This document shows, piece by piece, positions 1-11,829 of a stretch of DNA of 64,000 nt. Both the position numbers and the translations under genes were made by a program. How positions within the stretch are numbered: the stretch's first letter is position 1; every line of letters starts with the position of its first letter. Under the pieces are notes generated by a model. The model saw only the letters and a list, made by a program, of their open reading frames with translations. It had not been told where the DNA came from and made no database searches. The stretch is from Misgurnus anguillicaudatus (Eukaryota > Chordata > Actinopteri > Cypriniformes > Cobitidae): positions 41,316,001 to 41,380,000 of the forward strand of contig NC_073357.2 of NCBI RefSeq assembly GCF_027580225.2, given 5' to 3'.

Positions 1-769
1 TAACACACAAACATTTTAATAAGCATTTTTTCACTAAAAACATATAAGTTAAAAAAAGTAGGGATGTCAATTTATGCAATTCCCCATATTTGATGAACGT
101 TTAAATTAACGATCAATCAACTGGATAATCGTTAACTGTAATGCCATAAATAGATGCTTAGTCAATGACATAAAAGTATGCGTAAATGTCAGTCAAAACG
201 TCACATCACTTTCCGAGTCGTTGATACGTTGTTTGTTGTAATTATATCCAAGGAGCATACGAAGGGCACTTTTTCTGTTGTCACCTCCGGCTTGGACCTG
301 TGGTGCACTTTCAGAAAAGATACTTTAATTATGGAGATAGCAAACCTTCAGTATTATACCATTAGAAAACCCGCAACTTGACTAGCGTGCAGCGCCTCCG
401 CCAGTCAATAATGATCAGTTATATCTGTTGCTGGCATTCAGAGTGTTACGACAGTCAGTTACAGTTTGCATTTTACAAAGTTTGCATTTCTTGACAAAAT
501 ATTAAATTATATTTTAATCTGTTCCTAAAAAATGGCCTCTGGTCTCCTTCCCTATGTGTAGCAGCATTAGCAGCATTTTAATGCTAAGCTTGCAGGCTTC
601 CCTAGAGAGGGTCTTTGCTTTCAGTAGGCTAACCGTATTTGCATTTTCTGTATTGGACCCTATCAGCTGCGTATGCCATTTCATTGCGTTCACAGCCAGC
701 CTAGTCTCGCATGACGTTAAAAAGCCCAGGTGTGTGCTTGCCATCGAGCATCATTGTGATCATGGCTAG

Positions 770-1110
770 CTTAAAGAGCACCTATTTCATTGTTAAAAAA
801 CAATATTTTGTGTTTTTGGTATAATACAATGTGTTTGCATGGTTTATGGTTCAAAAAAACACATTATTTTTTACACACCATACATTTTTGTTGCACCAGA
901 TATTCATGCCTTTCTCATACGCTCTGACTTGTTATGAAGCTTGATCTAAAAAAGAGCTGTGTCCCTGATTACCAGGACGTAGTGATTGGTCTGACTACCT
1001 CTGACGTCAGCTGGAAATGTGATGCTCCTTACCATGTTTTGAAGATTAGCTCACAATGCAATGCTGACTAGAGTTAATATCGTTTTTACCACCTTATCAA
1101 TATGAGCCAA
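770..1110. repeat. Decayed dispersed repeat of cyprinid type
   Basis: The stretch starting AAAGAGCACCTATTTCATTG and running through a GATTGGTCTGACTACC block resembles a dispersed non-coding repeat I know from cyprinid genomes. No termini or target duplication could be fixed here, and no reading frame is present. The identification rests on recognition only. The flanking 61-769 and 1111-1560 hold nothing else I can name. Confidence 0.35.
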
Positions 1111-1564
1111 ATGTGATCCAGAAAATGCAGAGGACCAAGCTGATCGATGAACTTTACCTGTGTTGCTTGATCAGGACGTAACAGATTGGTCATATAAGGA
1201 TACTTAAAAAATTAAAACCATTTCTGCATTTGTGATTGTAGAAATGACAAACAATAAGCGCTACTTTGCACTGCTCAAAACTTGCGTTGGTTTAGTCAGT
1301 AGTGAATTCTTTAAATATGAAAACATAGACTACTAACAGGCTGTATTTCAAAAGCCGTGTCCACGTTAACCATCCCAGGAAAAAAAAGGTTGCCTTCCAT
1401 CCGTGTGTTCGTTGTAGTCCAAGAAAAGAGATTTATAATGTCATGGTTTACTGTAGGATTTGTACCTTTTGCAACTAACGTACTAATACACACAGTTGCT
1501 AAAACATCTGTTATTATAAAATGCCTGAGAAATACTGTATTTGGTGTCCAGACTGAAATGTAAT

Positions 1565-2718
1565 GTAAATTTACAGTTTGCTTATAAGGAAGGGAAAGAG
1601 ACTGTTGCAAATGCTGTCACACATTTACCGTCTTCAACATTTAGAAACATCAATTATGCACGACTACTTTTTGTAGATTTTAGCTCAGCTTTTTACTCGC
1701 TTCAGTCACAGTTACCCATAACCAAGCTTGTATATAGTAGTAATGTTAATCATTTTATTGTCAAGTGGCTTTTTTCTTTTTTAACAAATCATACTCAATA
1801 TGTAAAAGTCAATAATACACTTGATAAATCTATTAGTATTGGTGCACCTCAAGGTTGTGTTTGCCCTCCCATTTTGTTTCCTTTATATACAAATGATTGC
1901 TCTAGTAGAAATAAGAATAATTATATTATTACATACTCGGATGACACTGTAATTTTAACTTTGTTAGGAAAAGATCGGGGTATATTAGATTATCAGTCTG
2001 AAATAGAGAATTTTGTGCAGTGGTAAATCATGTTAATATAAATGCTTCAAAAATGAAGGAAATTATAGCGGACCCTAAAAAATTAGGTGATTACAGTCCA
2101 GTAATAATTCATGACAATATCATCGAAGGTGGATACCTATAAGTATCTAGGCGTGATCGTTGAATCTTGATTTACTTGGAAAGCCCACATTAACTATCTC
2201 TGCTCTAAGTTATAGCAACGACAATTTTTTAAGAAGACTTAGGTTGTTTGGTGTTAATCAGAGTTATGCAACTATTTTATAAAGCAGTCTTAGGTAGTCT
2301 ATTAAATTATGGGATGCAGGCGTAGTATGGCAATATTTCAGTCCAATTAAAATCGCAGCTTGCACGTCTTGTTAAAACTGCAATGAAAGTTATAGTTGTA
2401 AGAGAGTACACATCACTTCAATTACTTTATGAATCATTGGTTCTTAAGAATGCACGAGTGATCCTAACCATGTTTTATTCCCAATGTATCAACTTCTGCC
2501 ATCAGGGAAACATTATAGAGTCCCACTCTGTAAGAGCAACTGTTAGAAAAAATTTTTTTACCTGTGTTTATTGAAATTTTAAATAGCAATATGTAGTTCT
2601 TTTTGTTTTCTTTTTTTCCTTTTTATATTGTTTATTGTGTGTTTATGATTGTGTATTATTGCAGCTTTGAGTCCAAAACAAATTTCCCATGAAAGACAAT
2701 AAAGTATATTCTAACCTA
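1565..2718 (+). mobile_element. 5'-truncated LINE (non-LTR retrotransposon) remnant
   Basis: Only the reverse-transcriptase half and the 3' tail of a LINE survive. The 5' end is missing, the usual result of incomplete target-primed reverse transcription. The 3' end carries AATAAA at 2698-2703 followed by GTATATTCTAACC, the kind of end seen on fish non-LTR elements. The DFSSAF, GAPQGC and degraded YADD-type boxes place it in the large CR1/Jockey-like group of fish LINEs; I cannot assign the clade more closely without alignment. Confidence 0.85.
1571..2573 (+). pseudogene. LINE reverse transcriptase, broken
   Basis: The first open stretch ends at a stop at 2024-2026 and shows RT blocks in the expected order: FVDFSSAF (block A with the first catalytic Asp), GAPQGC followed by PPILFPLYTND (block B), and YSDDTV, where family members usually read YADDT (block C). 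After the stop, homologous sequence continues in shifting frames: a KYLGVI-like thumb segment near 2140, then an open piece at 2383-2574 that looks like the RT C-terminus. At least one stop and several frameshifts make it inactive. The endonuclease domain is absent. Product if intact: RNA-directed DNA polymerase for target-primed reverse transcription. Confidence 0.85.
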
Positions 2719-2903
2719 CACATCACAGGAAATTTAAAACCGTCAATCGGAGCATTTAACTTCTGCACGCTTGCTTAATTTTTTCTCATGCTGTATGTGT
2801 TTTGCACAGATGCCGCACACACATGTGTGACCTTGCTTTTCGGCCATTGTTAAGTTGAATCAATTTAATGATTATCGACAATTAATCGAAGATTGATTCA
2901 TTG

Positions 2904-3281
2904 TTAAATGGGGCATACCATGAAAATCTGACTTTTTCTATGTTTAAGTGCTATAATTGGGTCCCCAGTGCTTCTATCAACCCAGAAAAAGTGAATAAGA
3001 TCAACGCAGTAACTTCTCCACAAGCATGTGAAAAAATATGTCAGAAGGAAAAAATACAATTTATCTGTTCAACCACGCCACTGCTATTTAGTACAGAGAT
3101 TAACTCTTTGCATGATAAATGACACACAACTGCACATTTCTGCACACACCTACAAAGTGATAAATACTTGCTATAATAAATTGTCTACATGATATTTTGA
3201 ACTAAAACTTCATATGTACTCTGGGGACACACAAGATTTATTTGACATCTTAAAAAAAGTCTTGTGAAATGTCCCTTTTAA
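2904..3281. mobile_element. TTAA-flanked MITE, internally deleted copy
   Basis: TTAA occurs at 2904-2907 and 3278-3281. The sequence inside matches, stretch by stretch, the longer element at 38120-38632: GAAAATCTGACTTTT near the left end, then GGGTCCCCAGTGCTTCTATC, then GATTTATTTGACATCTTAAA near the right end. This copy is 378 bp against 513 bp, so roughly 135 bp have been lost from the middle, and its ends have drifted (GGGGCATACCATG at left). TTAA target copies suggest a piggyBac-type transposase acted in trans. No coding capacity. Confidence 0.75.
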
Positions 3282-3289
3282 CATCCCTA

Positions 3290-4194
3290 AATTATAACCG
3301 TGGCAAATATTTAGAAAATACTCTATAAGAATTTAAACCTAAATGACTGAATAGCCATTCTATTCCACAACTGCTGCATTGTTGTCTTAAATAAAACATA
3401 AACAATGAAAACACACTGTAAAGGCCTTGGATAATGTTTTAAAAGAGAAAGTTTGAACAATGGTTTCAGATCCACCAGGTGCTGTCAAAATGCCTACAGC
3501 TTTGTGAGTTTCTTTTCCCAAGGTATTCGGATGTGTCTAAACCAATTCTGCTTTTGAGAAACACTGGAAAGACATCAATGGATTTAAAAGTTGACCTTAA
3601 AATCTTGTTTTTAGAATAAGGATCTTAGTTTATATTGCTTATGTAAAATGGCTTATTCATGCAAGTACATTATTAAGCAATGATTCATACTTTCTAAAAC
3701 CTTTTATACCAACCATCTAAAATGCCTAATAAATTCATTTCATCCGGATTATTGTACCACCCGCTGCTGTAATTTATCTATTGAAAGATTTATGATGGAT
3801 TTAGAAAAATGCTGAGTGAAGGATATAAAAGTCACCTTGGTTGAGGTACAAATAGGATAAGTCTACAATAAACTTAAAAGACTTGATGGTAAAATAAAAC
3901 TATTAAATGTATACGTATATTGTTTTCAGGTAACACAAGTTTGAATTTGATCTACGGTCGTTTTGCACATCATCATTCATATAATTCATCTTTCGTGCAC
4001 TTAGAGTCGACGTGGCATTTTGAGAATTCTGGTAACAAGGCGGTATTCCTGAATGGCGAGAGGCCAGGATTTAGCACATTTAAACAAAGGTATTTGATTA
4101 ACATATAATACATGCTGAGAGCATTTGATATAATCATTACATTTTTGACATAGGTGGTGTTAATTCAGTGTGATGATATCTTAAAAAAATATAT
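3290..4194. other. Unassigned AT-rich sequence
   Basis: No gene, RNA or repeat recognised. Short open frames here (for example at 3920-4108) have no recognisable motif and look random. Confidence 0.5.
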
Positions 4195-4197
4195 TAA

Positions 4198-5103
4198 AGG
4201 AATATTCCATTTTCTTAAAAGAAAAATCCAGATAATTTACTCACCAACATGTCATCCAAAATGTTGCTGTCTTTCTTTGTTCAGTCGAGAAGAAATGATG
4301 TTTTTTGAGGAAAACATTCCAGGATTTTTCTCATTTAAATGGACTTTAACAGACACCAACAATTAACACTTAACTCAACACATAACAGTTTTTTTCAAAT
4401 GAGTTTCAAAGGACTATAAACGATCCCAAACGAGGCATAAGGGTCTTATCTAGTGAAACAATTGTCATTTTTGACAAGAAAAATAAAAAATATGCTCTTT
4501 TAAACCACAACTTTTTGTCTAGGTCCGGTCCAGTGCGACCTAACGTAAATGCGTAGTGACGTCAAGAGGTCACGTGTATAAAATGCACATTGGCGGACCA
4601 TTGTAAACAATAAACTGACACAAAGACATTAATTAGTATCAGTTGACATACAACAACGTAGGAACGGTCCTCTTTCTCAACACTTGTAAACACTGGGGCG
4701 GAGTTTCGCATTCGTCTTCTGTGACCTCTTGACGTCATGACATATTGCATGGGGTCACCTGGCGCATCACGACCAGATCTAGACGAGAAGTTGTACTTTA
4801 AAAGTGTATATTTGTTATTTTTCTTGTCAAAAATGACAATCGTTTCGCTAGATAAGACTCTCATGCCTTGTTTGGAATTGTTTGTGGTCCTCTGGGACTC
4901 CGTTGAAGAAGGCTGTTGCGTCTTGAGTTGAGTGTTGGTTGTTGGTGTCTATTGAAGTCCATTAAAATGAGAAAAATCCTGCAATGTTCCCCTCAAAAAA
5001 CATAATGGCTTCCTGACTGAACAAAGAAAGACATCAACATTTTGGATGACATTGTGGTGAGTAAATTATCTGGATTTTTCTTTTAAGAAAATGGAATATT
5101 CCT
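4198..5103. mobile_element. Long-inverted-repeat (foldback) MITE, full copy
   Basis: The element starts AGGAATATTCCATTTTCTT and ends with its reverse complement; TAA flanks both ends (4195-4197 and 5104-5106). The arms are very long: from each end through GAGAAAAATCC and on to the CTCTTGACGTCA / TGACGTCAAGAGG pair near 4558 and 4726, so almost the entire 906 bp can fold on itself. No transposase is present. TAA copies fit PIF/Harbinger-type insertion, though TTAA cannot be excluded because a T precedes TAA on the left. A second copy is at 22917-23678. Confidence 0.85.
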
Positions 5104-5470
5104 TAAATGTAAATAATCTTACCAGACAAAAATAATTAATAAAAAAATAAAGAGATTTTTCTGACATTTCAATTTATCTCATCGATTTAAGAGACTACCT
5201 ACACCCTGTTTGAAGCATTGTTTGTCTCCAAACATGTGATGCACACAGGACAGAATAAAACAGAATGTAAGGCCAAAAACACACTTTACACAGGTGCATG
5301 AACACAGAGCGCCTTGCCAATGCCAGAAAACAAATCCAGCTTGCGTTCACATACTTGTGCAGAGTACGCTTCTAGTGCTAAAGCTTGGTCCATGTACACA
5401 GACCAAATAAATCAGCAAATCCAAGAAAAACAACTCATCCCATTTGCTCCAGGTGCACAGGGATAAATAT

Positions 5471-5582
5471 ATTTACATGTATGCATTTTATCCAAAGCGA
5501 CTCTATTAATATGTATGTTTATGGAGATCAAACCTATGACCTAATGCTAATGCAGTGACCTACGATTTGAGCGACAGAAGCA
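5471..5582 (-). mobile_element. tRNA-derived SINE remnant
   Basis: On the minus strand a worn tRNA-like head is followed by GTCGCTTTGGATAAAATGCA, matching the SINE family whose tail reads like the teleost L2 3' end (stem GTCGCTTT, loop GGATA). The internal promoter region is badly decayed here. Confidence 0.6.
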
Positions 5583-7600
5583 CATCTCATATATAACACT
5601 CCTCATCCTCTTATGTACTAGAACAATGCACATTTTACAATTTGTAGTGGCTTAGTGTTCCAGCTTCTGCTTGAAATTACTGCAGGATCATGTTGGAGGC
5701 TGTACATCAGATAAGACGGTGTCAAAGTTGACGTGTGAGTTACAAGGTCATTACCAGGCAGTCTCAAGACAATGATTCAAGTCTAAAACAGCATATTTTA
5801 ATATCACTATATATATGACAAAGCTAGATGCTGGCAATGGAGGTGCGTGTGAGGGGTGTTAAGTGTAGGGCAGAGATTATGGAGTCCGCCTGAGGTCTCC
5901 ATATTCAGCAGGGGGAATTATAGCTAATCGTCCGTGTAATGCAGTGCTTTTCAGTTTTTGACAGGTTTGTAAAAATGGTTTAGGCTAAAGATCTGCGTGA
6001 CAGTTTTGCAATTAGCCCCAATGCATACAATAGCAAAGGTGAATGAAAGCACAGGTGATATTAGGTTATAAATCATCACGTTTAACTATAAATGTCCTCC
6101 CTTCGGTATGGAAGGAGAGGAAAAATGGATTGAAAAACCCTAAAGGTACGTCATTATGATTTAAAACATCCATCTTTGCTCTTAAACCATTCACCTTTTC
6201 CAGAAAGAGTGTGCGTGTCTACGTGAATGGTTTGTTGTCTTGTTAAAGGCCGCTTAATAGTAGTTTGGTTGTCTCTTGGGGCCTGTCTCGGTGGTATGAG
6301 TGGGACAGAGAGGCTTGTAAAACTCATTCAAAACTCTGTGCACAGCTCTCATCTGCTTGTAGTAGTCAGCAGAAAAGAGAGAGGGCTCCATCTACTAGCT
6401 TGTGAGTTGTCAGCTTCTATTTGGAGAATGTATTTGTTCTTCTCCACTGGTTTTATTTATTTATCGCAAAATATGCGTCAGGGGTTTGGCTCACAAGAAG
6501 ACATGTCAAGACACACATAAAACTAGCAGTGTCAGGGCTGTTAACACTTCGCTAGACACCACTTTCGTCAGATAAAAGCAGGGGCCATTGATGCTGTTTT
6601 CAGTCAAAGTCAACTCCGATTTCATGACAGAAAACTGAAAACTTGTCCACTGAAATCACTTGAACTGGCAGAAGTTGCAATAGACGCATGATCATAAGAA
6701 AATGTTATACAAAAAAATGAAAGAAGCTCTGTCTTAAGTCATAATTTACATTTATGTATTTACTGTGACGCATACTGTATATGTTTTATCTGTAAGTGCA
6801 TTCAAGTTCATGACCTCGGTGTCACTATAGCACTACGCTCTACCAGCTGAGAAACATGACAGCTATGTTCAAGCTACAGTATGTTCAACATCTTGTTTTA
6901 CTAAGAAAGAAAAAAGGGACTGTTTTGTATTAAAAAATCCCTACCCTTTCTATAACAGAACGGTTCTTAGTGGCATGTCATTTGACATTTAGCAATTCAG
7001 AAGGTGACAGACTGAACAAAATGGTTCAATTGATAAAACAAAACTATATAAAATGTATGTTTCAAAGAGAATGGTTTGCCTGCTTTGGCAGTGGCAGAGT
7101 GGAGGCTATGCACCTGCCTTCACTGTCAAGCACCAGTAGGCTTTGGTGATTTAGTTTAAGGTAAATTTAGCACAGGCCACTGGAGACTTGAAATTCAATT
7201 CTTTTCCTAATACAATAGCTCTCTGTGTAAAAACCACAAAATATATTACTCACAGGTGGGTGGGTGGGGGGTCTGCAGTCATTAAATCTGTCAAATTGAA
7301 AAGTTTGAAAATTGATTTTCTTTTCTGTAATCTAAACTCTCATATCTTGAATAAAAAATTGAAAATGTAAAATAACTGATGAAACTGCTTGGAAACTCCA
7401 AGGAGCCTCTGGCTGGTGGGGGGTGTTTTATTTGTTTCTTTGTTTGTATGTGATGTCTATGTCTGAGTTGTCAGGTATCTGCAATGTATCCAAATATAGC
7501 ACCATAAAAGCAAGCAAATGCTGAGATTCTTTCATCTCTAAAATATCAAAGGAATTTATTGAAATTATATATACACTGTATATAAATATATACACACCTG
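5583..7600. other. Unassigned sequence around one worn SINE
   Basis: Apart from the SINE-like piece at 6744-6858 and TA-rich low complexity at 7565-7595, I recognise nothing. The 97-codon open frame at 6227-6520 shows no known motif. Confidence 0.45.
6744..6858 (-). mobile_element. Very worn SINE remnant
   Basis: Minus-strand order is the same as in the better SINE copies: CTGGTAGAGCGTAGTGC (A-box area), a GGTCATGAACTTGAATGC segment, then a broken tail ending CATAAATGTAAAT. The GGATAAAAGC tail stem is lost, so assignment is tentative. Confidence 0.4.
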
Positions 7601-7952
7601 TATTTATAAACCAATTAGCCATAACATTATGACCTAATTTTGACCTAATATTTTGTAGGACCCTTTTGCCACTAAAGCAGTCCTGACCTGTCGAGGCATG
7701 GACTCCACTAGACCTTTCTATCAGAACCAGCATTTTCTTTTTCAGTAATTGTTGCTACAGTTGCTCGTCTGTTGGATCGGACCACACGGGCAGCCTTCAC
7801 TCCCCACGTGCATCTTTGGCCACTCATGACCCTGTCGCCGGTTTACCTCTTTTCCTTTGTTGGACCAATTTTAATAGCTATTGGCCACTGCAGACCGGGA
7901 ACACCCCACAAGAGCTTAAGTTTTGGAGATGCTCTGACCTAGTTGTCTAGCC

Positions 7953-8165
7953 CAGTGCTTCCCAATCCTGGTCCTCGAGGCCCCCGTCCTAGAAAGTTTT
8001 AGATGTCTCCTTATTTAAAACACCTGATTCAACTTATCAGCCTCCTTCCAAAATGGTAAACATGTCTCCCTAACAAGCTGATGAGTTAAATTAGGTGTGT
8101 TAAATAAGGAGACATCTAAAACTTTCTGGGAGGGGGGCCTCAAGGACCAGGATTGGGAAACACTG
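7953..8165. mobile_element. hAT-type MITE inserted in Tc1
   Basis: A 213-bp near-perfect palindrome starts CAGTGCTTCCCAATCCTGG and ends CCAGGATTGGGAAACACTG. Arms of about 90 bp match with few differences. The flanks are GTCTAGCC (7945-7952) and GCCTAGCC (8166-8173), an 8-bp target duplication with one mismatch; removing the element restores the Tc1 sequence GTCTAGCCATCAC. CAGTG ends plus 8-bp duplications are the hAT signature. Non-coding. Confidence 0.87.
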
Positions 8166-8204
8166 GCCTAGCCATCACAATTTGGCCCTTGTCAAAGTTG
8201 CTCA

Positions 8205-8524
8205 GGGGTTTCATTTACAAAACTGTGCGTAGGATCCTTAAATTCAATTTAGATATATGCAGTATAGTCCTAATACGCTTTTAAATTGTCATTAAAAAAC
8301 GTTTTTTAGCAGGTAGATCTTGTCGGCTTTATCATTTTAAAAGTAGATCACCACACAAAAAAGTCTGGACACCCCTAGTGTACATGAATCATCCTCAGAT
8401 CCCACCCTGTAAGCCAATTTTCCCATCAAGTTTGTTTTTTTTATAGATCACAACCTTTGGGCACTGCCGTATGCACGTTTTCAGACCCGTTTTGTGTGTA
8501 CACACACTTTATAAATGAGACCCC
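8205..8524. mobile_element. Foldback MITE inserted in Tc1
   Basis: GGGGTTTCATTTACAAAAC at the left pairs with the right end, whose reverse complement starts GGGGTCTCATTTATAAAG. The left side then runs CTGTGCGTAGG and the right mirrors it with GTGTGTGTACAC. Tc1-like sequence lies before it (GTTGCTCA) and after it (ATTTTTCC). No clear target duplication. Superfamily unknown. Confidence 0.6.
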
Positions 8525-8631
8525 ATTTTTCCATTTTCCTTAGAAGTGAACACAACATGCAGTTTTTAAATAAAAGGTAAAAAAAATCCAAAACTACATG
8601 GCCCTTGTGAAAAAGCGTTTGCCCCCTAAAC

Positions 8632-9670
<1,039 letters not shown>

Positions 9671-9857
9671 TTCCCTTTCAGTCGGTCACTACGACGTCAC
9701 GTCGTGACCGACGAATTGGGAACTCGCTTAGAGAGACCAATCTGCTTCGAATACTACTAAAACGCCAATGAACTTGGCATTGAGATATTTGCATAATGCT
9801 GGCGCCGCCCCGCCAGGTGCGTATATAAGCCACAGGTGCAAATGTAGAAATCAGCTT
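9671..9857 (+). repeat. DIRS left inverted terminal repeat
   Basis: Outer 22 bases (from TTCCCTTTCAGTCGG) are unique to this end; 9693-9857 is identical, inverted, to 15364-15528. Contains an octamer-like motif and a TATA box. Confidence 0.95.
9787..9839 (+). promoter_or_regulatory. Probable DIRS promoter in left repeat
   Basis: ATTTGCAT (an octamer factor site, 9787-9794) stands about 37 bp upstream of TATATAAG (9832-9839), pointing into the element. Promoter activity of DIRS terminal repeats is known for the founding Dictyostelium element; here it is inferred from motifs only. Confidence 0.55.
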
Positions 9858-10181
9858 TTTATCGCTTCGAAAGCTGGCAGTATCTGCTACTGAGAAGCTA
9901 CTTTCTGCTCTTCTGGGAACGGTTGCTGAAGTTGATTGACAAGCAGTACTGACACAGCGGACGCTCGCAGTATTCCACTGCTCTGCATATTTTTTGTTTT
10001 GAGTTTAGTGTGTGCGTTGCCTCTCCCTGTGCGCATCATCAGCTGAGCACCAAAAGAGTGATTTCCCTAAAGAGTGATACGTGAGAGCTCTGTGTCTTTT
10101 TAAAGACAGCCACTCTCTCATATATTCGGAGATCAGCGTCCTTTTCAGGATAGCTTTTCCTCCGTGCGATCTTGGGTGCGA

Positions 10182-11483
10182 GAAGTACAGGGATTCCAGT
10201 GACGGTCACGAGCGCTGTCCTCGTGCTTGCGCATCGAGCACTCCGAGGCTGCGTTCGTGGAGAGCTTTTGTTCTCTCTGTGAGAGCATAACTCTCTTGGA
10301 TTGCGGAGCCGACTGTCGTTTCTATGGGAACGACGTCCGCGCCTTTGCAGTGCTGAACGCCGCCATGGTGCGGCTGTCAAGCGCTCGCAGGACGCTCTTC
10401 GCATCACTACGCTGAGTAGGACGGAGGATGCGTCCTTCACCTACCGGCCTTCTCATCCTCAGCCGGTTGAGGCTCCGGTGGAGACTGCAGAGTCGTGTTC
10501 TGCGATTTCTGCCGAATCCATTGGACCTCCTTCTGGTCCCGTCACTTCTGCAGCATCAGATGGGTGCCCATCTTTTCCCTCCGAGGCGGAGTCGTCCCGG
10601 AGATGGCGGCCGTGCCCGCTCGAGCGGCGGAAACGGTAGAGTTGGAGGGGTTAATCCCTCTCTGCCCGAACCGTCCCGCCCATATGATTGGTATTTCGGA
10701 GCTGCCCGGGCCTATACGGTCCTCACCTCCTGCCTTTCCCGACGGCACGAAGAGCTGACGTGATTTGCGGCCGTCTCGGCCGTTCAGCTTTCACCCCTCA
10801 CCTCCCTCACCAACGGAGCCGCTAAGACGGGGATCCCTTCAGTAGAGCGGGGGGTTGCGATGCAGCTGCGTTCCTGGAGGGACCACCCAACCCTTCCCTC
10901 CCGTGTTTGTATAGACAGTCGTCCGGTTACGGGCGCTGCCCATCAGGCATGCGGAGACGCGGCTTCAGCCCTGCACGTAATAACGTCACTGCAGGTTCAC
11001 CAAGCGAAGGCTTTAGAGGTTTACGATGGAAGCCGCGACCTTCAGTCGTGCGATGTCCACCACAGTGTTCAAGATCGCCACCTTTGGCTATGTCTGGCTT
11101 ACATGACGGACGCAGACGAGAACAACTTCGTGAATGCTCCTGTCTCACAGACCGGCCTCTTCGGCGAGCCCGTGGAGTCGTACAGCTCCGCTGCGCAGAC
11201 TGAGGCGATCTCCTAGGTCATGCCCCGGCAAAAGAGAGCTGCCCTTGGTCCACCACGCCGGCTCCTCAGTCTGCCTCTCACCGTCGGCGTCCTGCGGCGG
11301 CCACCTCTGTTCCCCTCCTCGGACCCCATCTCGGCAGCGCATGGGAATCGGTCGTCAGCAGCTCGCCCCGCCCGCTTAGCCGCTTCCCGTGAAAATCGGG
11401 AGTTTAAGTGGCCAGTAACGGGCGACCCGGATTGGCAGAGGATCACTCTTGAGGAGACGGTGATTCGCTCCTTCCCCCGGTAG
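10182..11483 (+). pseudogene. gag: DIRS gag-like gene, broken
   Basis: The sequence follows the layout of fish DIRS gag with repeated frame changes. An N-terminal Cys-containing piece (IEHSEAAFVESFCSLCES) is read near 10230 in one frame, LRSRLSF at about 10300 in another, and a YDWYFGAARAY segment with RRHEELT near 10685-10760. The best-preserved core is 10860-11216: QVHQAKALEVYDGS, DRHLWLCLAYM and NAPVSQTGLFGEPVE, matching the conserved C-terminal half of this family. It ends at a TAG (11214-11216) and stays open in the same frame to 11483. Gag would package the RNA. The start codon cannot be chosen safely in a copy this decayed. Confidence 0.8.
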
Positions 11484-11829
11484 AGGGTCGGGTGGTAAAT
11501 TCTTGGTTTGCATCTGTTCCACCGGCTGTCCAGCCGGTACCCACTTAACCACACATAAGAGTGCATTCCTCTTCCCTCTCCAGGTCTCCAGAGGATCGAA
11601 AGAGCCGTGAGCGGGCACACCAGCTCACCCTATCTCTCCTCTATCGCCAGCGGGTGTTTTTCCGGACCAGACGACCGTCACCCTCAGCGGGCTCAGGTCA
11701 GTGTCACACACACACATACTGTAGATGTTTATGCTGTCACAGCAGACGCACCGGCAGTTTCACCTGTCTCGCTTCGCTGCCCCACCGCGGGTACTTCGGT
11801 AGTGTCGTTAATTCTCCTCGTACGGTCCC
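11484..11829. other. DIRS gag-RT spacer
   Basis: No conserved domain seen. A small CA-rich run (11706-11717) lies here. Frames on both strands are open by chance because of high GC. Confidence 0.5.

Larger units (their letters stand above)
59..3289. mobile_element. Possible hAT-like shell element, hosting later insertions
   Basis: The left end TAGGGATGTCAATTTA and the reverse complement of the right end, TAGGGATGTTAACAATG, share about ten terminal bases, and both flanks continue into AT-rich sequence with ATCAATC and GATTAAT motifs. If the TTAA-flanked MITE at 2904-3281 is removed, the right end reads GTTAACATCCCTA, so the MITE appears to sit inside the right terminus. The 8-bp flanks do not match each other, so the boundary is an inference and the two ends could belong to separate relics. 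A LINE remnant lies inside. Confidence 0.3.
7601..8540 (-). mobile_element. Tc1-like transposon, internally deleted, carrying two MITEs
   Basis: The left end reads CAATTAGCCATAACATTATG, the terminal repeat of a very common teleost Tc1 family, transposase on the minus strand. Family sequence follows to 7713 (GACTCCACTAGAC), jumps across a deletion that I estimate at somewhat over half a kilobase, and resumes with CTTTCTATCAGAACCAGC. It continues through GTTGGATCGGACCACACGGG to 7952, is interrupted by a hAT MITE (7953-8165), resumes with CATCACAATTTGGCCCTTG, and is interrupted again at 8205-8524. A final scrap (CCATTTTTCC) abuts the next Tc1. Most of the catalytic region is gone, so it is inactive. 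Confidence 0.85.

Noticed and set aside
514..744. Minus-strand frame as a BED/hAT transposase piece
   Set aside because: No zinc-binding Cys/His pattern or hAT motif could be seen.
10039..10440. 133-codon minus-strand frame and several other minus-strand frames within 10-13.7 kb
   Set aside because: Antisense shadows of the GC-rich DIRS gag and pol regions.
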